Positions 42,993 through 47,216 of a stretch of DNA of 47,216 nucleotides are shown in pieces. Location: positions 1-47,216 of the forward strand of contig JAGNEZ010000051.1 of NCBI GenBank assembly GCA_018003015.1, in the 5' to 3' direction. Position 1 is the first letter of the stretch. Every line of letters begins with the position of its first letter. Position numbers and translations under genes: made by a program. Origin of the DNA: Phycisphaerae bacterium. GTDB taxonomy: Bacteria; Planctomycetota; Phycisphaerae; UBA1845; PWPN01. The notes below the pieces were generated by a model. The model was given only the letters and a program-made list of their open reading frames with translations, made no database searches and was not told the DNA's origin.

Positions 42993-43646
42993 ATGAGACA
43001 GATTCACTTGGTGACGGCGGTCATCGCCGGGCTTGCCGTCAGCGCTTCCGCGTACGGTCAGCTGACCTACACGTTTGAGAATGATGAAGAGGGTTTCCAG
43101 AACGTCGCCTGGTCTCCCGCGGCCCCGGGTGACTGGTCGGGGACACCCACGGTCCAGCAGACGCATACGGCCGGGGGCTGGCAGATGATGATGACGAAGG
43201 AGTTCTCTTGGGCACCTGGGGGCGGAAACGACAACCAGCAGCTGGAGATGCAGAGGCTGGCGAACCTCGGGACCGCCCGGATCTCCTTCGACGCCATGGT
43301 TGATGGCGCCAGCTTCCCAGCGGGAGTCCAGACGTGGTTTCAGTTGAACATTGTGGGCAACAGCGCCGGCACCACAGGCTGGACCCAGACGGACAACATC
43401 TTCACCGTCTCCGGGTGGCATCCCGCCGACGACGCCGCATTCCTGACCATGCACTTTGACTATCCCTTCAGTCAGCTTGGCTGGGAACCTGGCGACGAGT
43501 GGTTCCAGTTCTGGACAGGCGCCAATTCCGACGCCGCGGTGCCTGTCAACTTCTACCTGGACAACGTGATCATAACGCCCGAGCCGGCCAGCGGCTTGAT
43601 CGCCCTGGCTGGTCTGCTTCTTATTCGCCGCCGGCGTCCCGCCTGA
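42993..43646 (+). CDS. PEP-CTERM-sorted secreted protein
   Basis: A 217-residue exported protein. A signal peptide lies at 1 to about 22 (LVTAVIAGLAVSASAYG). The C-terminus is a sorting signal: PEPASGLIALAGLLLIRRRR, that is, PEP motif, hydrophobic helix and Arg cluster, the substrate of exosortase/archaeosortase-type enzymes. The body (about 24-190) looks like a beta-sandwich, opening TYTFENDEEGFQ and closing FYLDNVIITP, the same plan as the three domains of the next gene. A strong ribosome binding site is present. No exosortase gene lies in the window. The role is unknown; glycan or surface binding is a guess. Confidence 0.82.
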   Translation: MRQIHLVTAVIAGLAVSASAYGQLTYTFENDEEGFQNVAWSPAAPGDWSGTPTVQQTHTAGGWQMMMTKEFSWAPGGGNDNQQLEMQRLANLGTARISFDAMVDGASFPAGVQTWFQLNIVGNSAGTTGWTQTDNIFTVSGWHPADDAAFLTMHFDYPFSQLGWEPGDEWFQFWTGANSDAAVPVNFYLDNVIITPEPASGLIALAGLLLIRRRRPA

Positions 43647-43751
43647 GGGCAGGTCGAGCGTTGGCCGGGCGGCTTCGCCCACGGCCCTGGTATTCGACGG
43701 TCCGGCCGGCATGGTGATCGAGTTGGGTTCTCGGTCGTCGTGTGGGCCGGC

Positions 43752-43832
43752 CCCCTGTTTGCGGGGAGGGTTTTCCGATGAGCCGCTGCATGGGTGGGGC
43801 GTGAAGAACGCCCTCGCGGAGCAGGCTCATCG
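43752..43832 (+). other. Hairpin-rich intergenic stretch (possible structured RNA or terminator)
   Basis: In the 367-bp gap after the PEP-CTERM gene there is CCCC-(7 bases)-GGGG at 43752-43766, then AGGGTTTT, and immediately after it a long stem: CGATGAGCC (43776-43784) pairs perfectly with GGCTCATCG (43824-43832), enclosing a second perfect stem GGGCGT-GAAGA-ACGCCC (43797-43813). A smaller stem CTGAGC/GCTCAG lies at 43940-43968. The first hairpin plus TTTT could be a terminator of the PEP-CTERM gene; the nested stems could be a leader of the following gene. Confidence 0.4.
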
Positions 43833-44013
43833 TTTCCGCCTGATGGCTACGACCCATCCGGTGTAGTGCATGTCATGTCGTCGCGGACACGCATGGCTTC
43901 GCAGCGTGGCGGCGCGTGTTGGCCGCATGGGGGCGCGCTCTGAGCATCGCAAGTCACCGACGGCTCAGTCGCCCGGGCGCGGGCCATGGTCTTACCTGAA
44001 TGGAGGTGCTGGA

Positions 44014-46326
44014 ATGTGGTCGCGGAACAAGATCGCCGGCCCGTGGGCGGTGCTGCTGCTTGGTCTGATGGTGCCCGCCGCGTTCGGGCAGATCGTCAAC
44101 ACATTTGACACCGCGGACGAAGTGCCCGGTTCGTGGTCCAAGGTCTGGGGTGACGCCAGCGTGCTCATGGACCTGCTCACCTTTGACGCCACCGCAGATG
44201 CCGCCGGCTCCGCTACCAGTGGGGCCATGAAGATCGTCTATCACTTCACCGACGCAACCGCCAACCGCCGTATCGCGATCGCCCGACCGACGCCGTTCGG
44301 CGACATGCTCAATGTCGCCACTCTGGATATGGACATCTACGTCACTTCGACTTCGGCCACGAGAAGCACTGGTGATCACGGTTACTTGACCATCGGCTAC
44401 TTCTACGGCAGTGTTGCGCAATCGCAATGGATGGGGCAGGCAGCCACAGCCCGATCCCTGGGCGGCGGCGTCAATGGCTTCAATGACGACCAGTGGTTTC
44501 ACGTCAGCATCCCCATGGCCTCTTTCAAGAACTACGCCGGCAACCCCAGTTCGGCTTCGAACGTTCAGGGAGTCGGTTTCGAATTGCTCGGCAAGATGGC
44601 CGGCGACGTCACCTTCTGGGTTGACAACATCAAGTTTGTTCCCAAGGAGCCGCCGCCCCCGCCGGCGACCGAGCCGCTGACCATCAACAAGTTCAACGAC
44701 CCGGCCGAGGCGGATCAGTGGGTGGCCGGCGAAAACATGGGCGGCGAGCTGGTTTCCAAAACCGTGGAAGGTGGGGAGATGAAGGTGGTGGTCAACTATG
44801 CCGGCGACGCCACCGACTGCGACGCCTGCGCGGGTACCGAGCACCAGGATGTATGCACCAACCCGGAAGACCCGGCCGACAGGGGCTGCAACAACTTCTG
44901 GATCACCAAGGATTTCGCCCTGAGTGGCACTCCGCCGGTAGGCCTAGACCTTCGCGGATATGGCTCGTTCGAGATTGACATGCGCGTCGATTTCGGCGCC
45001 CAGAACGAGGGCACCAGTGCCTACGTCGAGTTCGGACCCATCTACGGCCCGGATCTGACATGGGTGCGTTCCGGTGGTACGCGCATGAGCGGAGCCGGGA
45101 CGTACCACGTTTCCATGCCCATGAGCAACTTCTCCTCCCTGAATCTCAAGGACGTGCGTGCCTGGAGGATCCAGTTCTGGGGCAATGATCCCCGTTGGGA
45201 CACCGTCGCCCGGGTGACCGGCCCGGTCACCATTTGGATCGACAACATCGTGCTGGCCACGCCGCCCATAGCGCCCCAGGGTTTTCACGTGTGGAGCGAG
45301 TTCGACACGGCCGACGGTATCGCCGATTGGTGCCCCACCGGAGGCGATACATGCAACGCCACCGCCAACGCGGTTCCGAGCCACGTGGAGTGGGACGGCA
45401 CAGTGGATTACGCCGACAACCCCGCTTCCGGCTCCATGAAAGTCACGGTCACATGGGACAAGAACCTCACCCGCGACCAGAACCGACTCACCTTCCAGCG
45501 GGATGTCTCCACCGGCTCACCCCTTGGCATCGATTTGCGGGACTACAGCTGGATTATCGCCCGCGTGAAGTTTGACCCCGCCTCCCCCAAGACCACCTAC
45601 GGCGCCCACGCCCAAGGCGGAATCGTGTTCCGCAACATGGGCACGACCTGGGAGTATGTCCCCGGCTGGACAAACTTCCTCTCCAGCGGGGTGGGCGTGA
45701 ATGACCGGGGCTGGCACGTCGTTGACGCGTTCCTGCCGTCCTCCAGCGTTCCGGCGCGGGATCAACTTACCCAGGTCCTTCTCGACTTCATGGTGGACGA
45801 TGCGACCAGCTACACGAACGGCGACTGGAGCGGGACGGCCACTTTCTGGATTGACCACATCATGGTCGGCCGGCCCCAGACGTGCCAGGATCCCGACAAT
45901 TGCGAGATCTGCAACAACCTCCTGGACGAAAACGGAGACCAGTTGATCGACTGTGAGGATCCCGACTGCCAGGGCGTGGCGTCCTGCCCGGTGGAAACGG
46001 ACTGCACCAACTTCATGGATGATGACGGCGACGGGCTGGCCGACTGTGCCGACCCGGACTGCGGCCAAGACCCCAACTGCAAGGCCAACGTCCCCTTCGC
46101 CGACGTGGATGGCGATGGCGACGTGGATCAACAGGACTTCGGCTTCTTCCAGGTCTGCTTCAGCGGTCCCTTCGAGCGATACCGGATCGGCTGCGGATTC
46201 CTGGATCGCAACCACAATCTCGCCGTCGATGCAGAAGACTTCTGGGAGTTCCAGGCCTGCTTTAGTGGTCCGTCCATCAAGGCGACCCAGGCCAGCAACC
46301 CTGATTGCGAGGGCTTGACCCAATGA
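44014..46326 (+). CDS. Secreted protein with three repeated beta-sandwich-like domains, Asp/Cys repeats and dockerin-like tail
   Basis: About 770 residues. A signal peptide (AVLLLGLMVPAAFG) is followed by three similar domains: about 25-209 (starts NTFDTADEVPGSW, ends FWVDNIKFVP), about 223-412 (NKFNDPAEADQW to IWIDNIVLATP) and about 424-619 (SEFDTADGIADW to FWIDHIMVGRP). Residues about 622-690 have Cys-rich acidic repeats (CNNLLDENGDQLIDCEDPDC; FMDDDGDGLADCADPDCG), calcium-binding-like. The end is a dockerin-like pair (VDGDGDVDQQDFG; DRNHNLAVDAEDF). The frame opens at 43870, but GGAGG (44002-44006) lies seven bases before ATG 44014, where the signal peptide begins. The domains lack catalytic motifs; a carbohydrate-binding role is likely. 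Confidence 0.78.
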   Translation: MWSRNKIAGPWAVLLLGLMVPAAFGQIVNTFDTADEVPGSWSKVWGDASVLMDLLTFDATADAAGSATSGAMKIVYHFTDATANRRIAIARPTPFGDMLNVATLDMDIYVTSTSATRSTGDHGYLTIGYFYGSVAQSQWMGQAATARSLGGGVNGFNDDQWFHVSIPMASFKNYAGNPSSASNVQGVGFELLGKMAGDVTFWVDNIKFVPKEPPPPPATEPLTINKFNDPAEADQWVAGENMGGELVSKTVEGGEMKVVVNYAGDATDCDACAGTEHQDVCTNPEDPADRGCNNFWITKDFALSGTPPVGLDLRGYGSFEIDMRVDFGAQNEGTSAYVEFGPIYGPDLTWVRSGGTRMSGAGTYHVSMPMSNFSSLNLKDVRAWRIQFWGNDPRWDTVARVTGPVTIWIDNIVLATPPIAPQGFHVWSEFDTADGIADWCPTGGDTCNATANAVPSHVEWDGTVDYADNPASGSMKVTVTWDKNLTRDQNRLTFQRDVSTGSPLGIDLRDYSWIIARVKFDPASPKTTYGAHAQGGIVFRNMGTTWEYVPGWTNFLSSGVGVNDRGWHVVDAFLPSSSVPARDQLTQVLLDFMVDDATSYTNGDWSGTATFWIDHIMVGRPQTCQDPDNCEICNNLLDENGDQLIDCEDPDCQGVASCPVETDCTNFMDDDGDGLADCADPDCGQDPNCKANVPFADVDGDGDVDQQDFGFFQVCFSGPFERYRIGCGFLDRNHNLAVDAEDFWEFQACFSGPSIKATQASNPDCEGLTQ

Positions 46327-46509
46327 GCTGATGAGCACCGGCGGGATTCTCGCAATCTCAAACGCTGCGAGTCCGACCGATCAGGCCCGCGTCTGATGAT
46401 GTGGTCCATAGGTGAGCTTGTCTTCCCGAGCCGAATTGGCGCAGCCACCGCGGCACTTTCCAAACTTCCTGGTCACGCCACATCGAAGGCGCGTCGATCG
46501 GCGGCCGAC

Positions 46510-47216
46510 TCACTTGGCGGGTTGGGAAGTCAGCGAACGGTAGTATGCTTCCATCAGCAGTTCGTACTTGGGCAAGACGCGCTGGCGACCGACTTCCATG
46601 AGGTCGCGAGTCGTGTCGGGGGATCGCCGCGTTGAGGCATTGAGGCTCCTGGCCCCGGGCGCGGTCGGACTGCCGGCACGGAGAACCGCGCGATCGCCGG
46701 GAGGCTTCTCCTCGCGGAAGACTTGCGTGGTTGGGACAGAGGTGCGGTCGGCCCGGGGTGGCTGGGCTGACGGCTTGGCGCGCTTGTACGCATCGACGAA
46801 CTGTTGGGCCTGGGGGATGGTCCAGCCGAGATCGGCCAGGAGCTTCTCATCGACATCACCGCGACGCAGCGAGCGTTCGAGGGCGTCAACCGCCTGCTCG
46901 ATGCGTCCGGTGGAGGGAAGTCTGGGGCTAGGCTTGTCGGGCGACTCAAGGGGCTCGACGGAACCGCTGGGCTGGGTCGATGGGGTGCTCGACCGTTCGA
47001 CGCCGTAGCTGGAGTCCTGCGAGCCGCCGCTGCCCACAATCCCGCTCCCGCTGCCCTGCCCTGAACCCTTGCCTGAACCTTGCCCCTGTCCTTGTCCTTG
47101 GCCTTGCCCCGAACCTTGACCCTGCCCCGAACCCTGCCCTGATCCTTGTCCCTGCCCTTGGCCTTGGCCGCTGCCCTGTCCTGAGCCCTTGCCCGAACCC
47201 TGCCCTGATCCTTGTC
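46510..47216 (-). CDS. C-terminal part of a Gly/Gln/Ser-repeat protein (runs off right edge)
   Basis: The minus frame is open from the window edge to a TGA at 46510, giving 235 residues of a longer protein. The first 59 codons (47038-47216) are a GSGQGQ-type repeat with a few Lys. Then come a Ser/Pro-rich stretch and a compact helical segment (RIEQAVDALERSLRRGDVDE, then LLADLGWTIPQAQQFVDAYK), another basic linker, and a C-terminal LPKYELLMEAYYRSL. Similar Gly/Gln-rich regions occur in large planctomycete membrane proteins encoded near MoxR/Bat clusters, but I cannot assign a family. Local start codons such as GTG 47037 are probably internal. Confidence 0.65.
   Translation of the reverse strand, partial: QGSGQGSGKGSGQGSGQGQGQGQGSGQGSGQGQGSGQGQGQGQGQGSGKGSGQGSGSGIVGSGGSQDSSYGVERSSTPSTQPSGSVEPLESPDKPSPRLPSTGRIEQAVDALERSLRRGDVDEKLLADLGWTIPQAQQFVDAYKRAKPSAQPPRADRTSVPTTQVFREEKPPGDRAVLRAGSPTAPGARSLNASTRRSPDTTRDLMEVGRQRVLPKYELLMEAYYRSLTSQPAK
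47040..47216 (-). repeat. Low-complexity GGNCAR/GGNTCN hexamer tract
   Basis: A tract of GGN-CAR and GGN-TCN codon pairs encoding Gly-Gln and Gly-Ser dipeptides, within the partial gene at the right edge. Codon choice varies (CAA and CAG; GGA, GGC, GGG, GGT; TCA, TCG, AGC), so it is maintained as protein repeat rather than as a recent pure DNA expansion, although longer near-duplicates (CAAGGATCAGGGCAGGGTTC, twice) show some recent duplication. The tract continues past the edge. Confidence 0.8.

Noticed and set aside
1-47216. tRNA, rRNA, CRISPR arrays, insertion sequences, phage or integrase genes
   Set aside because: No cloverleaf with matching ends, no regularly spaced repeats and no transposase or integrase motif was noticed by eye; a covariance-model search would be needed to exclude small RNAs.

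Overview
The window looks like a chromosomal segment of a GC-rich planctomycete, probably a Phycisphaerae-like Planctomycetota. This is an inference from family content: ThuA/DUF1080 fusion, sulfatase, planctomycete-style dockerin-like tails with paired EF-hand motifs, PEP-CTERM protein, prepilin-like protein, MoxR/DUF58/VWA cluster, and a homodimeric-type pyruvate dehydrogenase E1. No rRNA, tRNA, CRISPR, transposase, integrase or phage gene was seen. Most of the sequence is ordinary core metabolism and information processing, interspersed with genes for secreted proteins.

Layout. 1-6 kb: tail of an unknown gene, then URO-D-like methyltransferase/decarboxylase, MFS transporter and a small hydrophilic protein (all minus), a secreted ThuA-DUF1080 protein and a PilT ATPase. 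6-13.2 kb: diaminopimelate decarboxylase (minus), then the complete pyruvate dehydrogenase complex aceE-aceF-lpdA. 13.3-16.1 kb: divergent PilZ-like protein and mnmG. 16.2-23.5 kb: prepilin-like protein, a very large DUF362/dockerin-like fusion and, convergent with it, a two-gene operon of a secreted dockerin-like protein and a clan GH-A-like hydrolase. 23.9-28.4 kb: MoxR ATPase, DUF58, Bat-like membrane protein, VWA protein. 28.7-36.2 kb: dnaG-rpoD plus a tandem PTPS-like protein; convergent to them a second sigma-70 factor and rpsA. 36.5-39.1 kb: YjbQ, mnmA, glycosyltransferase 9. 39.1-42 kb: AONS-family aminotransferase and sulfatase. 42-46.3 kb: decayed dockerin tail, PEP-CTERM protein and a three-domain dockerin-like protein. 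The right edge holds the C-terminal part of a protein with a long Gly/Gln/Ser repeat.

How the genes fit. dnaG, rpoD, the second sigma factor and S1 form an information-processing block; mnmG and mnmA both act on tRNA wobble uridine 34 but lie 21 kb apart. The ThuA-DUF1080 protein, GH-A-like hydrolase, sulfatase and the dockerin-like or PEP-CTERM proteins fit glycan binding and turnover outside the cytoplasm; no cohesin, scaffoldin or exosortase gene is present here to say how they are displayed.

The observations most worth following up are: a family of small elements built from short-word repeats around a palindrome, one lying in frame inside the Bat-like gene; a sigma-factor gene whose best Shine-Dalgarno points at an ATC codon; two hairpin-rich non-coding stretches (13.85-13.96 kb and 43.75-43.83 kb); and a beta-sandwich-like domain occurring once in the PEP-CTERM protein and three times in its downstream neighbour. 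I did not find a clearly novel multi-gene defence or mobile system.
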